Source of the DNA: Methylobacterium aquaticum
GTDB taxonomy: Bacteria; Pseudomonadota; Alphaproteobacteria; Rhizobiales; Beijerinckiaceae
DNA: 64,000 nucleotides
Direction: 5' to 3'
Assembly (NCBI RefSeq): GCF_016804325.1
Contig: NZ_CP043627.1
Span: 6,035,501 to 6,099,500, forward strand
The translations under genes were made by a program, and so were the position numbers. Positions 43,247 through 51,233 of the stretch are shown here, piece by piece. The notes beneath the pieces are model-generated. The model worked only from the letters and a program-made list of their open reading frames with translations, was not told where the DNA came from and did not search any database. Position 1 is the stretch's first letter; every line of letters begins with the position of its first letter.

Positions 43247-43616
43247 CGGTTTCAACTCCGTGATGGTGGTGGCTGACCCTTGCGGGCCACGACCGTGACG
43301 GGTTCGACGAGGTGGCCTGTGGCTTTTGGCCCGCGGGTCGCAGGGTCCTCTCGCGCCGGCCCCTGCAGCGACCGGGCTCGGTGCCTCGGTCTCCCCGCTT
43401 GCCGAAGGATCTGTGGCGCCGGGGATGGAGGCGCAGTCGGAGAAGACCGCAATCCTGTCGGGACAAACCTGACACGCCCCTGGACGCGCCTTCGCGGGCG
43501 GCTTGCGCCGGCCGAGTTGGTTTACGAAAGCTTAGGCTCGAACCTCCGACCCTTGCTGCGCCAAGGCACGGGCGGCGGTTCCCGGTCCGCCTCAGCCACC
43601 GAGACGGGAGAGCGAC
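43247..43616. other. intergenic region, no supported gene
   Basis: Both flanking genes read outwards from here, so it should contain two promoters. Open frames are GC-rich chance frames. No repeat or RNA noticed. Confidence 0.4.
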
Positions 43617-43862
43617 ATGAAGAAGGCCATCGTTCGGACGGCGCGGTTCGCCTGGGGCGGCTGGGCGGGGCCAGGCCCGGTGGCCGGAACGGCCGACGCA
43701 TCGGGCCCCACCCTCCCGACGGACGGGTCGATCGAGGATTGGGCACGCCTCGGCGGCGGCCTGGCCTCGACCCATCCCGATCTCCTGTCCGGGCATGGCG
43801 GCATCGTCACGGATGAGTACGCCACCGGATGTCCCGGTCATGTCGTGCCGCCATCACCCTGA
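43617..43862 (+). CDS. small unknown protein, 81 aa
   Basis: ATG 43617 has a clear GGGAGAG ribosome binding site. The sequence starts MKKAIVRTARFAWGGWAGPG, which might be a degenerate signal peptide, and has no recognised domain. It could be a damaged exported-protein gene rather than a functional one. Confidence 0.35.
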   Translation: MKKAIVRTARFAWGGWAGPGPVAGTADASGPTLPTDGSIEDWARLGGGLASTHPDLLSGHGGIVTDEYATGCPGHVVPPSP

Positions 43863-44414
43863 CGCCGGCTCGGTCTCGTCGGTCCTGCAGGCCCCGTCGA
43901 CATGTCGACGATGGCGGCGCTGGCCGAGCGCACTGCCGCGGCCCGGCAACGACAACCGGCATGGTGCCATCGCGTGGCTCCTTTGGGCTGCGGGCGGGGT
44001 CGGGCTGTGTCTGGCCCTTGTCCTTGGCGTTGCCGCCGTCGCCGGGTCCTGAACCCGGCGGTCCGTGCGAACCAATTGCGGGGCGCAAACCCACTGGTCC
44101 CGGAGCGGACCGCACCAGGGCAATCCTTCGTGACCCATTTCACGCTTCGCAAAGGCCGCTGGAGACAGCTCGCCTTCGGGCCTCGCCCCGGCTCGCCACG
44201 GACCTCCGACGTGGTCCTGGCGATCGTCGCGATGTCCTCCCTAGCCGGTCTGTGCCTGCTGGCGGCGGCAAACGTGGTCGGCCACGGGGCCGTGATGCAC
44301 GGATGACCGGCATGGTCACCCACGGGCCGTCCCAGGGCCGTATGACGCGTCACATCGGCCTGTACCCGCTCCAGGGTCCGGCGGGTTGTCCCTCGAACGG
44401 GACCACCGGCAACG
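43863..44414 (+). other. region with two weak small membrane-type frames
   Basis: Between the 81-aa gene and the glutaredoxin fusion. One frame ends with RPGNDNRHGAIAWLLWAAGG then VGLCLALVLGVAAVAGS (to 44052), a convincing membrane segment, but its plausible N-terminus (MSTMAALAERTAAA, from 43902) is in another frame, suggesting a frameshifted small gene. A second, from GTG 44131 to 44306 (58 aa), has TSDVVLAIVAMSSLAGLCLL, one membrane span. Neither has a good ribosome binding site, so I do not call them as genes. Confidence 0.3.
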
Positions 44415-45173
44415 ATGAGCCGATCCATGCTCGACACGACCCGCAGGGCCACCGTCTACCGGATGGTCATGGAGAAGCATGTCTGCCCATACGGGCTGAA
44501 GACCAAGGACCTGCTCGAACGCGAGGGCTTCCAGGTCGACGACCATTGGCTGACCACGCGCGAGGAGACCGACGCCTTCAAGGCCGAGCATGGCGTGAAG
44601 ACCACGCCGCAGACCTTCATCGGCGGGCAGCGCATCGGCGGCTACGACGACCTGCGGCGACACCTCGGCAAGGCCGTGAAGGATCCGAAGGCAACGAGCT
44701 ACACACCCGTCGTCGGCGTATTCGCGATGACCGCGCTCATGGCGCTTGCTGCGAGCTACGCCGCCTACGGGACGCCGCTGACGACCCGGGCGGGCGAGTG
44801 GTTCATCGCCTTCAGCATGTGCGTGCTGGCCATCCTGAAGTTGCAGGACGTCGAGATCTTCTCGTCCATGTTCCTGGGCTACGATCTGCTCGCCCGCCGC
44901 TGCGTGCGCTACGCCTACGCCTACCCGTTCTGCGAGGCCCTGGCCGGCGTGCTGATGGTCGCGGGTGCCCTGAACTGGCTGTCGATCCCGGTTGCGCTCG
45001 TCATTGGCACGGTCGGCGCCGTTTCAGTATTCAAGGCGGTCTACGTCGACAAGCGCGAGATCAAATGCGCCTGCGTCGGCGGCTCGGGGAGCGTGCCGCT
45101 CGGTTTCGTGTCGCTGACCGAGAACCTAATGATGGTCGGCATGGCCATCTGGATGCTGTTCGCGCACCACTGA
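44415..45173 (+). CDS. glutaredoxin-MauE/DoxX fusion, redox membrane protein
   Basis: 252 residues. Residues 14-90 are a glutaredoxin with the single-Cys motif CPYG (Cys24 in KHVCPYGLKTKDLL) and the GSH-site phrase VKTTPQTFIGGQRIGGYDDL. The second half has four membrane segments of MauE/DoxX type (FAMTALMALAASYAAYG, WFIAFSMCVLAILKLQ, ALAGVLMVAGALNWLSIPVA, VSLTENLMMVGMAIWMLFA), with Cys pairs at ARRCV and IKCACVGG on loops. The fusion would couple glutathione-level thiol chemistry in the cytosol to a membrane disulfide carrier. Substrate proteins are unknown. Confidence 0.85.
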   Translation: MSRSMLDTTRRATVYRMVMEKHVCPYGLKTKDLLEREGFQVDDHWLTTREETDAFKAEHGVKTTPQTFIGGQRIGGYDDLRRHLGKAVKDPKATSYTPVVGVFAMTALMALAASYAAYGTPLTTRAGEWFIAFSMCVLAILKLQDVEIFSSMFLGYDLLARRCVRYAYAYPFCEALAGVLMVAGALNWLSIPVALVIGTVGAVSVFKAVYVDKREIKCACVGGSGSVPLGFVSLTENLMMVGMAIWMLFAHH

Positions 45174-45316
45174 GCCGCCCGCAAGCAATAAGGCTGTACA
45201 GCCCGCATCCGCAGCGATGCTCGCCAGAACCTCGTCGGCCGGAGGTGTCGGATCTGCAGTGGAACGCTGCCGTCATGACTAGCACGATTTCCGGATGATG
45301 ACGCCCGGTACTTGTC

Positions 45317-45592
45317 TCAGGGGAAGAGAAACATCCCACGATACGACGAAGGGGTGGTGCCGCGCCACTCCCGATCGAGCTCCAAGCTGACATCGTTGAG
45401 ATATGACGCGATCCGTCGGAGCGCCCCGGGATCCCGACAGGCGATCGTGACCCCGATCCTGAGAGGACTCCCCCCGTGACGGCGCAGCACCGACTTCGCC
45501 ATCAGCGCGACCTCACGCTCGGTCTGAGCCGTCAGGACGCGCAGACCGGCCGGCGTGGCCAGCGTCACCTCGTAGTCGAATGCAACCGTCAC
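45317..45592 (-). CDS. unknown protein, 91 aa
   Basis: Starts at GTG 45592 (MTVAFDYEVTLATPAGLRVL). Compact mixed alpha/beta sequence (TEREVALMAKSVLRRHGGSP, LRIGVTIACRDPGALRRIAS) ending RGTTPSSYRGMFLFP. No family recognised. No strong ribosome binding site. It is monocistronic between two rightward genes. Confidence 0.5.
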   Translation of the reverse strand: MTVAFDYEVTLATPAGLRVLTAQTEREVALMAKSVLRRHGGSPLRIGVTIACRDPGALRRIASYLNDVSLELDREWRGTTPSSYRGMFLFP

Positions 45593-45846
45593 GGGTCAAT
45601 CTCGTCGGCGCAGGGGTCCGGGGACTGCCCCGGATCGAAGGCTCGGTAACGGTCGAAGTCCGGATATCGATCCATTGGCGCCCACCGCGCTCGAGCCATG
45701 GCCTGACCCCGCAAGACCCTGTGGCGGGCCGTCAAACCTTAAATTCCCTGTCACTCAGGAACGTCGGGTGCGCCTCGTTCGTCCTTGTCGACCGGGCAGG
45801 ACCTTCGGCCTGCTTCATCCGGCATGATGCTCACCCAAGGTTCCCC

Positions 45847-46722
45847 ATGACCCGCTCGATCCCGTCCCTTGCGTTCGGACTTCTGCTCGTCTCAACGGCC
45901 CTGTCGCCCGCGCTGTCCCGTGATGCCACCCTCGCCCAGGCCAGGGGGACTGCCCCCTCGGCCAGCCAGATCCTCGCCCGCGTTCAGGTCGCCCAGGCCG
46001 ACCGGACCGCACCCGCGGCGGACCCGCAGACCTCGGGAGCGCGGACCGACGGCGTCCGCCAGTCCTCGCAGACCCAGGTCGGCAGCCGTCAGCCAACCGG
46101 CGCGTTCCCGACGAACGAGATCAGCCGTCAACCCGTCATCGACCTCGGCGCCGGCGAGGACGGGATGAAGAAGGACGTCGCCGCCCTGCAGCAGACGCTC
46201 ACCGAGCTGCAGCAGCTCCAGCTCCAGACCAAGCAGGCGCACTGGAACGCATCCGGCACGCTGTACTACCCGCTGCATCTCCTGCTGCAGGAGCACTACG
46301 AGGGGCTGTCGAAATATGCCGACACCATCGCCGAGCGGCTGCTCGCCGTCGGCGCCTCGGCGGACGGGCGGGCCAACACCATCGTGAGGACGTCGGGCGT
46401 CCCGGAAATCCCGGGCGGCTTCCTCGACGACGCCCAGATCCTCGCCTGGTTCACTAACGCCTACAAGCGCGTCGGGGAGGAGGTGAACGCCGCGATCAAG
46501 GCGACCGAGAAGGTCGACCCGACCACCTCCAACCTGCTCCAGGAAGTCGAGCACGGCATCGCCAAGTACCAGTGGCAGATGCGCGCCCAGCTCCAGCGCA
46601 CCGGCACCGATCCGAATACCGGGTGGGACCTCAACGACAACAAGCCCATCGACCTCCAGGGACAGCTGGGCACGGGCCAGAACCCGGGGCAGAGCCAGAA
46701 CCCGGCGCAAAACAAGCCGTGA
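45847..46722 (+). CDS. exported Dps-like ferritin protein
   Basis: 291 residues. A signal peptide (MTRSIPSLAFGLLLVSTALS, cleavage near ALS/RDA) and a Gln/Ala/Thr-rich linker of 80 residues precede a Dps/ferritin-like four-helix domain (about 105-260): LQLQTKQAHWNASGTLYYPL, HLLLQEHYEGLSKYADTIAE, RLLAVGAS. The ferroxidase-type His/Asp/Glu residues of Dps (HW, H...E, D..AE) are present. Ordinary Dps is cytosolic and about 160 residues long; here the domain is secreted to the periplasm and carries a Gly/Gln/Asn-rich tail. ATG 45847 has AAGG upstream. Role: periplasmic iron or oxidative protection, inferred. Confidence 0.75.
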   Translation: MTRSIPSLAFGLLLVSTALSPALSRDATLAQARGTAPSASQILARVQVAQADRTAPAADPQTSGARTDGVRQSSQTQVGSRQPTGAFPTNEISRQPVIDLGAGEDGMKKDVAALQQTLTELQQLQLQTKQAHWNASGTLYYPLHLLLQEHYEGLSKYADTIAERLLAVGASADGRANTIVRTSGVPEIPGGFLDDAQILAWFTNAYKRVGEEVNAAIKATEKVDPTTSNLLQEVEHGIAKYQWQMRAQLQRTGTDPNTGWDLNDNKPIDLQGQLGTGQNPGQSQNPAQNKP

Positions 46723-46873
46723 CGACGACCCCGGTAGCCTGCCTGTGCGGCACGGCTCCCGGGGGCGGCCGAACCGAGGCCGCGGCCCTGCTTCATGCTG
46801 CCGCGACACGGATGCACCATGACACGCGGCGCGATGCGGTTTCCCGCACCTGCCCCCGGAGATCCCGACCCCG

Positions 46874-47569
46874 ATGCGCCCCGTCCACGCCGAGAGGCAC
46901 CTCATCGACCGTATCGGCTGGCTGCGCGCCGCCGTGCTCGGGGCCAATGACGGCCTCGTCTCGACCGCCAGCCTGATCGTGGGCGTCGCCGCCTCCGCGG
47001 CCGGGACTGGCGAGGTCCTGGTCGCCGGCTGTGCCGGGCTCGTGGCCGGAGCGATGTCGATGGCGGCGGGCGAGTACGTCTCGGTCAGTTCCCAGGCCGA
47101 TACCGAACAGGCCGACCTCGCTCGCGAGCGCGGGGAACTTGCCGACGATCCCGCGGCCGAGACGGAGGAGCTGGCACGGATCTATGTCGACCGCGGGCTC
47201 GACCACGCGCTGGCCGTGCAGGTCGCCGAGCAGCTCATGGCCAAGGATGCCCTCGGGGCCCATGCCCGGGACGAACTCGGCATCTCGGACTTCACCACGG
47301 CTCGGCCGGTCCAGGCCGCCCTGACCTCGGCCGCCACCTTCTCGGCGGGGGCGGCGCTGCCGCTCCTCGTGGCGGTCGTCTCGCCGGCGAACCTCGCCGT
47401 CTACACCGTGTCGGGCGCCTCGCTCGTCTTCCTGGCCGTCCTCGGTGCCCTCGGTGCGCGCGCCGGCGGAGCGGCGGTGCCGAAGGCGATGGCGCGGGTC
47501 GCCTTCTGGGGCGCCCTCGCCATGGCGGTCACCGCCGGCATCGGGAGCTTGGTCGGCAAGGCCGTGTGA
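46874..47569 (+). CDS. VIT1/CCC1-family transporter (Fe2+/Mn2+)
   Basis: 231 residues. Five membrane segments; the family signatures are RIGWLRAAVLGANDGLVSTA, SLIVGVAASAAG, GAMSMAAGEYVSVSSQADTE, and a cytosolic acidic helix (ELADDPAAETEELARIYVDR) that binds metal in this family. It would move Fe2+ or Mn2+ across the inner membrane. It sits 151 bases downstream of the Dps-like gene on the same strand, a sensible iron-handling pairing. Confidence 0.9.
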   Translation: MRPVHAERHLIDRIGWLRAAVLGANDGLVSTASLIVGVAASAAGTGEVLVAGCAGLVAGAMSMAAGEYVSVSSQADTEQADLARERGELADDPAAETEELARIYVDRGLDHALAVQVAEQLMAKDALGAHARDELGISDFTTARPVQAALTSAATFSAGAALPLLVAVVSPANLAVYTVSGASLVFLAVLGALGARAGGAAVPKAMARVAFWGALAMAVTAGIGSLVGKAV

Positions 47570-47702
47570 GGCGACGTGGCACGCAGTCGACGGGCTGTGT
47601 CGTCCAGCAAAGGACCGGTCCGATCTCGGTTGCGCTCATCGGAACCGGCACGCCGGGAACGTCCCGTCGGGAGGCAGGGCGCGGGCGGGGCTTCGGCGGC
47701 GG

Positions 47703-48089
47703 TCAGGCCGGCTCCACCACCCCGCCGGCCTTCTCAAGCGCGGCGAACCCCCCGGCGACGTGGGCGACCGGACCGAGCCCCATCTCCTGGAGCGCCTTGG
47801 CGGCGAGCGCCGAGCGGTTGCCCGAGGCGCAGTAGAGGATCAGGCTCCGGCCGCCCCCGAGCTCGGCCTTGTGGGTCGGGCTCGCCGGGTCAGCCTGGAA
47901 TTCCAGCACGCCGCGCGGGACGTGGACCGCACCGGCGATCCGGCCGGTCTTGGCCAGTTCCTCGCTCTCGCGGACGTCGACGAGCACCGTCTCCGTCCGG
48001 GCGAGGCGGGCCAGCGCCTCCTCGGCCGACAGGGTCGTCACCTCGCGGTTGGCCTCGGCCACCAGGTCCTTCGCGCTCTTCGTCGTCAT
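47703..48089 (-). CDS. rhodanese-domain sulfurtransferase
   Basis: 128 residues. Rhodanese fold with the active-site loop ILYCASGNRSALAAKA, catalytic Cys at about residue 90, and the family phrases VLVDVRESEELAKTGRIAGA and VHVPRGVLEF. It would carry a persulfide sulfur on its Cys. ATG 48089 has GGAGG 9 bases upstream; a longer frame from 48113 is less likely. It reads with the two YeeE/YedE genes upstream (89 bases gap), forming a sulfur-handling operon headed by an operator palindrome at 49143-49179. Confidence 0.87.
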   Translation of the reverse strand: MTTKSAKDLVAEANREVTTLSAEEALARLARTETVLVDVRESEELAKTGRIAGAVHVPRGVLEFQADPASPTHKAELGGGRSLILYCASGNRSALAAKALQEMGLGPVAHVAGGFAALEKAGGVVEPA

Positions 48090-48177
48090 GCTCGCCTCCA
48101 TCGCTCGCTCCATGCCGCGCCCTCGAGGGCGTCGCGCGGGGTCTTCGGGTAACGCCGACCGTTCGCGTCGGGCCCGG

Positions 48178-48642
48178 TCACGCGCCCCGCGCCTCTGGAC
48201 GGATGCCGCCTCGGCGGGCGTCTTGATCGGTTGCGGGTTCGGGCACGAGGCGGACCAGCAGCATGCCGGCGATCATGGCGGCCACGAAGGTTGCGGCCTG
48301 GGCCGGCGCCACCGTCAGGAGGGTGAGGGCCGGCCCCGGGCACAGGCCGGCGAGGCCCCAGCCGAGGCCGAAGATCGCCGCACCGGCGACTAGGGGCAGG
48401 TCGAGGTCGCGCCGGGTCGGGATCTCCAACCGGGGCGCGAGGAGCGGCCGGCCGCGACGCCGCGCCGCCAGGGTGCCCAGTGCCGAGACCGCGACGGCTC
48501 CCGCCATCACGAAGGCGAGGCTCGGGTCCCAGTGGCCGGCGAGGTCGAGGAAACCAAGCACCTTGGCCGGATCGCTCATCCCGGAGACGAGGAGGCCGAG
48601 GCCGAACAGGAGGCCGGCGGCGAAGGCGGAGACGGTTCTCAC
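48178..48642 (-). CDS. YeeE/YedE-type sulfur transporter subunit (DUF6691, PmpB-like)
   Basis: 154 residues with four membrane segments. The family signatures are FAAGLLFGLGLLVSGMSDPA and KVLGFLDLAG near the start, and GAAIFGLGWGLAGLCPGPAL with a conserved Cys in the second half. It pairs with the gene immediately upstream (4 bases apart); the two half-size proteins together equal one full-length YeeE. The family imports thiosulfate or moves persulfide-type sulfur. Confidence 0.85.
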   Translation of the reverse strand: MRTVSAFAAGLLFGLGLLVSGMSDPAKVLGFLDLAGHWDPSLAFVMAGAVAVSALGTLAARRRGRPLLAPRLEIPTRRDLDLPLVAGAAIFGLGWGLAGLCPGPALTLLTVAPAQAATFVAAMIAGMLLVRLVPEPATDQDARRGGIRPEARGA

Positions 48643-48645
48643 GGC

Positions 48646-49068
48646 TCAGGCTCCGATCAGGTGACGGGTGACGAGGACGGTGAGGATGGCCACAGTCATG
48701 AAGGTGACGGTCGCGGCCATCGAGCGGGGCGACAGGCGGCCGAGGCCGCAGACGCCGTGGCCGCTGGTGCAGCCGGAGCCGAGGCGCGAACCGAACCCGA
48801 CCAGCAGGCCCGCCACCGCCAGGAGGGGGAGCGAGGCGCCGACCGTCACGGCGGGCAGACGCGCGACGAGGCCGTAGGCCAGCGGCGCCAGGACGAGACC
48901 CGCGAGGAAGGCGACCCGCCAGCCGGTCTCGCGCGAGGGCGCGGCCAGAAGCCCGCCGAGGATGCCGCTGATGCCGGCGATGCGCCCGTTGAGGATGAGG
49001 AACAGGGCGGCGGAGGTGCCGATCATGGCGCCGCCGATGAGGGCGCTGACAGGCGTGAAGCCATCCAT
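48646..49068 (-). CDS. YeeE/YedE-type sulfur transporter subunit (PmpA-like)
   Basis: 140 residues, four membrane segments. It starts [20 protein letters not shown], and the conserved Cys motif [20 protein letters not shown] is in the second half. It is the first gene of the leftward operon with the PmpB-like and rhodanese genes, 4 bases before the former. An AACATTAGG inverted repeat lies 75 bases upstream of the start and is the likely operator for a sulfide- or persulfide-sensing repressor. Confidence 0.87.
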   Translation of the reverse strand: MDGFTPVSALIGGAMIGTSAALFLILNGRIAGISGILGGLLAAPSRETGWRVAFLAGLVLAPLAYGLVARLPAVTVGASLPLLAVAGLLVGFGSRLGSGCTSGHGVCGLGRLSPRSMAATVTFMTVAILTVLVTRHLIGA

Positions 49069-49142
49069 AGTGGTCGCTCCCGAGCGTCGGTCCGGGCGAT
49101 GCCCGGATGCTTCGCGGAGGACGCCGTCCCCCGCGAAGTCAT

Positions 49143-49179
49143 AACATTAGGTGATACTCAATTAGCATATCCTAATGTT
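49143..49179. promoter_or_regulatory. inverted-repeat operator upstream of the pmpAB-rhodanese operon
   Basis: AACATTAGG at 49143-49151 and CCTAATGTT at 49171-49179, a perfect 9-bp inverted repeat with a 19-base AT-rich spacer (TGATACTCAATTAGCATAT). It lies just upstream of the leftward operon that starts at 49068. A SqrR/BigR-like ArsR repressor (for instance the one at 55080-55403) is a plausible binder. Confidence 0.6.
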
Positions 49180-49240
49180 TTGGCAAGAGCGGCTGCGGCT
49201 CTCCGGCCTGGAAGGCGTGCGCCGGTGCGCGAGCGGCGCC

Positions 49241-49273
49241 CATCCACCCTCGGTGCCGGATCAAGGGTGGATG
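49241..49273 (-). terminator. hairpin at the 3' end of the dsb-ldt-dsrE operon
   Basis: CATCCACCCT and AGGGTGGATG form a perfect 10-bp stem with a 13-base loop. The right arm overlaps the last codons of the DsrE-like gene and the stem ends 20 bases past its stop. The position fits a terminator, although no long T-tract follows. Confidence 0.6.
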
Positions 49274-49725
49274 TAGGAGAAGCCCATGCCCTGCAGGCGC
49301 GCCAGTTCGGCGACGCCGCTCGGCACCACGTCGTCCTCGGTCACGCCGTAGAGCGTCCCGCGGTCGATCCTGCGCTCCCGCAGGGTGTTGGCGCAGACCA
49401 GGAACCGGACGCCCATCGCCTTGAGGGCGTCGATCCGCCCGGCGAGGTCCTTGTCGGTCGCGGCCGCCTGGAACAGCGCGACCCCATCGCCGTGGCTCAC
49501 CACGCGGATCTCGACATGCGTCCGGCCGACGGCCTCGACGTGGTTGCGCAGGTTGCCGAGCAAGCGCCGGACATAGGCGGGGCCGTCCTGGCCGCCATCG
49601 TTGTGGTAGACGACCTTCTGGTCGGCGTAGTACCCGGCGGGCGCCTCCGAGCCGGCCTGGACCGGCCCCGCGCCCAGGGCTGTGAGGACGATCGCGAGCA
49701 CCAGCCCCTTAAAGACCTTCATCAT
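49261..49725 (-). CDS. exported DsrE-family protein
   Basis: 154 residues. Signal peptide MMKVFKGLVLAIVLTALGAG with cleavage near VQA/GSE. The mature part is the DsrE/DsrF-like fold: KVVYHNDGGQDGPAYVRRLL, VRVVSHGDGVALFQ-like segment and LKAMGVRFLVCANTLRERRI with one conserved Cys. DsrE-like proteins handle or sense sulfane sulfur; a periplasmic single-Cys form may be a sulfur carrier. ATG 49725 has GAGGGAG upstream and lies 17 bases inside the 3' end of the L,D-transpeptidase gene, so they are coupled. Last gene of the dsbD operon. Confidence 0.82.
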   Translation of the reverse strand: MMKVFKGLVLAIVLTALGAGPVQAGSEAPAGYYADQKVVYHNDGGQDGPAYVRRLLGNLRNHVEAVGRTHVEIRVVSHGDGVALFQAAATDKDLAGRIDALKAMGVRFLVCANTLRERRIDRGTLYGVTEDDVVPSGVAELARLQGMGFSYIHP

Positions 49726-50551
49726 TCGCCACTCCCTCTGGTATCGGCGCTTCCGTGGCCTCGCGGGACAGGCCGTCGAGCCCGGCATGATCGAGACCGT
49801 CATCCGGTTGCAGCCCGGCGGGCACGCCCCGCCCGAGGCTGCCGGTCATCTCCGGCCCGGCTGGCCGCGCCGCATGGGCGGTGCCCCGCGATCCCAGCAC
49901 CACGACCCTGGTGCCGGTGGGCACGCGGCGATGCAGGTCGATGACGTCTTGGTTCAGCATGCGGATGCATCCCGAGGAGACCGCCTCGCCAATGCTCCAC
50001 GGCTCCGTCGTGCCGTGGATGCGATAGAGCGTGTCCTTGCCGTCCTTGAACAGGTAGAGCGCCCGCGCGCCGAGCGGGTTCCTCGCCCCGCCCGGCATGC
50101 CGCCGGCCCAGCGCCCGTTCCGCTCCGGGTCGCGCCGGAGCATGTCGGGGGTCGGCGTCCAGCGCGGCCACGACGCCTTGCGGGCGACCGTGGCCTCGCC
50201 GGTGAACTCGAAGCCGGCCTTGCCGACGCCGACCCCGTAGCGCATCGCCTTGCCGCCCTCCATCACGAGGTAGAGGAAGCGCCGCTGGGGGTCGACCACC
50301 AGGGTGCCGGGCGGCTCCCGCGTCGGGTACGCGACGACCTGGCGGACGTTGCGGGCCTTGAGGTCGTGCGGGTCGACCGCCTCGACGGGAAAGGGCTCGT
50401 CGGTGATCGCCGCGTAGCGGCGCGACACTTCTGGGGGCACCTGCGGCCGGGCCTCCGCGACCGGGCCTTGTGCCCCCATCGAGGTGGTGCAGGCGCCGAG
50501 CATTGCGGCGAGCGCGACCGGCGCCGGGAGACGGAGGAGCCGCCGCCTCAC
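49709..50551 (-). CDS. L,D-transpeptidase (YkuD domain), exported
   Basis: 280 residues. GTG 50551 overlaps the stop of the DsbA-like gene (GTGA). The N-terminus VRRRLLRLPAPVALAAMLGA then CTTSMG is a lipoprotein-like signal. The YkuD domain (about 70-230) has PPGTLVVDPQRRFLYLVMEG, an HGTTEPW motif and the catalytic SSGCIRMLNQDVIDL; the canonical SHGC His is replaced by Ser, a common variant. It forms 3-3 cross-links in peptidoglycan or attaches lipoproteins. Cys-dependent activity explains its place in an operon with Dsb proteins that keep periplasmic Cys in the right redox state. Confidence 0.88.
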   Translation of the reverse strand: MRRRLLRLPAPVALAAMLGACTTSMGAQGPVAEARPQVPPEVSRRYAAITDEPFPVEAVDPHDLKARNVRQVVAYPTREPPGTLVVDPQRRFLYLVMEGGKAMRYGVGVGKAGFEFTGEATVARKASWPRWTPTPDMLRRDPERNGRWAGGMPGGARNPLGARALYLFKDGKDTLYRIHGTTEPWSIGEAVSSGCIRMLNQDVIDLHRRVPTGTRVVVLGSRGTAHAARPAGPEMTGSLGRGVPAGLQPDDGLDHAGLDGLSREATEAPIPEGVANDEGL

Positions 50552-51195
50552 GAACGGCCTCCGTTGGGGGCCTTGGCGCGGGCCTGGGCGGCGGCCTGCC
50601 GGAAGCCGTCGTAGTCGAGGGCCGCCGCGACCTTCAGCTGGCCGATCAGGAAGACCGGCGTTCCCTGCAGGCCCAGCGCGTCGGCCTGGTCGAGGTTGCG
50701 CTGGAGCAGGGCCGCGATCTCGGCCCGATGCGCCGTCGCGTCCTCGTCCAGGCGGGCCATGTCGACGCCTGCGGCGGCCACCGCGTCCCGCATCCGCTCC
50801 TTGGGGATCTTGCGGCCCGGAATGGCCATGAGGGCGCGGTGTACCGTGTCGTAGCGGTCCTGGTAGCGCGCCGCGAGGGCGAGCTGTGCGCCATAGACCG
50901 AGGCGTCGCCGAGGATCGGCCAGTCCTTGTGGACGAGGCGGATGCGCCCGTCCGTCTTCACCAGGCGGAGAAGATCGGGCTCGGCCTTCTTGCAGAACGG
51001 GCAGTTGTAATCGAGGAAGGCGACGATGGTCAGATCGCCCTTCGGGTTGCCGGAGACCGGCGCCTCGGGGTCGTTGAGGATCGCGTTCGTGTCGATCCCT
51101 TGGGCGAAGGCCACCTCGGTCCGCAGACCGGGCGAGAGCAGGGCGGGCGCGAGCGTGGCGGCGGGCAGAAGGGCGAGCAGGGTCCTGCGGTCCAT
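50548..51195 (-). CDS. DsbA-family thiol:disulfide oxidoreductase (exported)
   Basis: 215 residues from ATG 51195 (MDRRTLLALLPAATLAPALL), a signal sequence with a twin-Arg. The thioredoxin fold has the active site CPFC in FLDYNCPFCKKAEPDLLRLV, cis-Pro in LGLQGTPVFLIGQLKVAAAL, and an inserted helical domain. It belongs to the DsbA/Com1-type group, which oxidises or isomerises periplasmic disulfides. ATG 51207 is also in frame. It is the second gene of the dsbD operon and overlaps the L,D-transpeptidase start. Confidence 0.87.
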   Translation of the reverse strand: MDRRTLLALLPAATLAPALLSPGLRTEVAFAQGIDTNAILNDPEAPVSGNPKGDLTIVAFLDYNCPFCKKAEPDLLRLVKTDGRIRLVHKDWPILGDASVYGAQLALAARYQDRYDTVHRALMAIPGRKIPKERMRDAVAAAGVDMARLDEDATAHRAEIAALLQRNLDQADALGLQGTPVFLIGQLKVAAALDYDGFRQAAAQARAKAPNGGRS

Positions 51196-51233
51196 GACAA
51201 TCTCCATGGCTGGTGGTGGGTCGAAGGGGCGGA

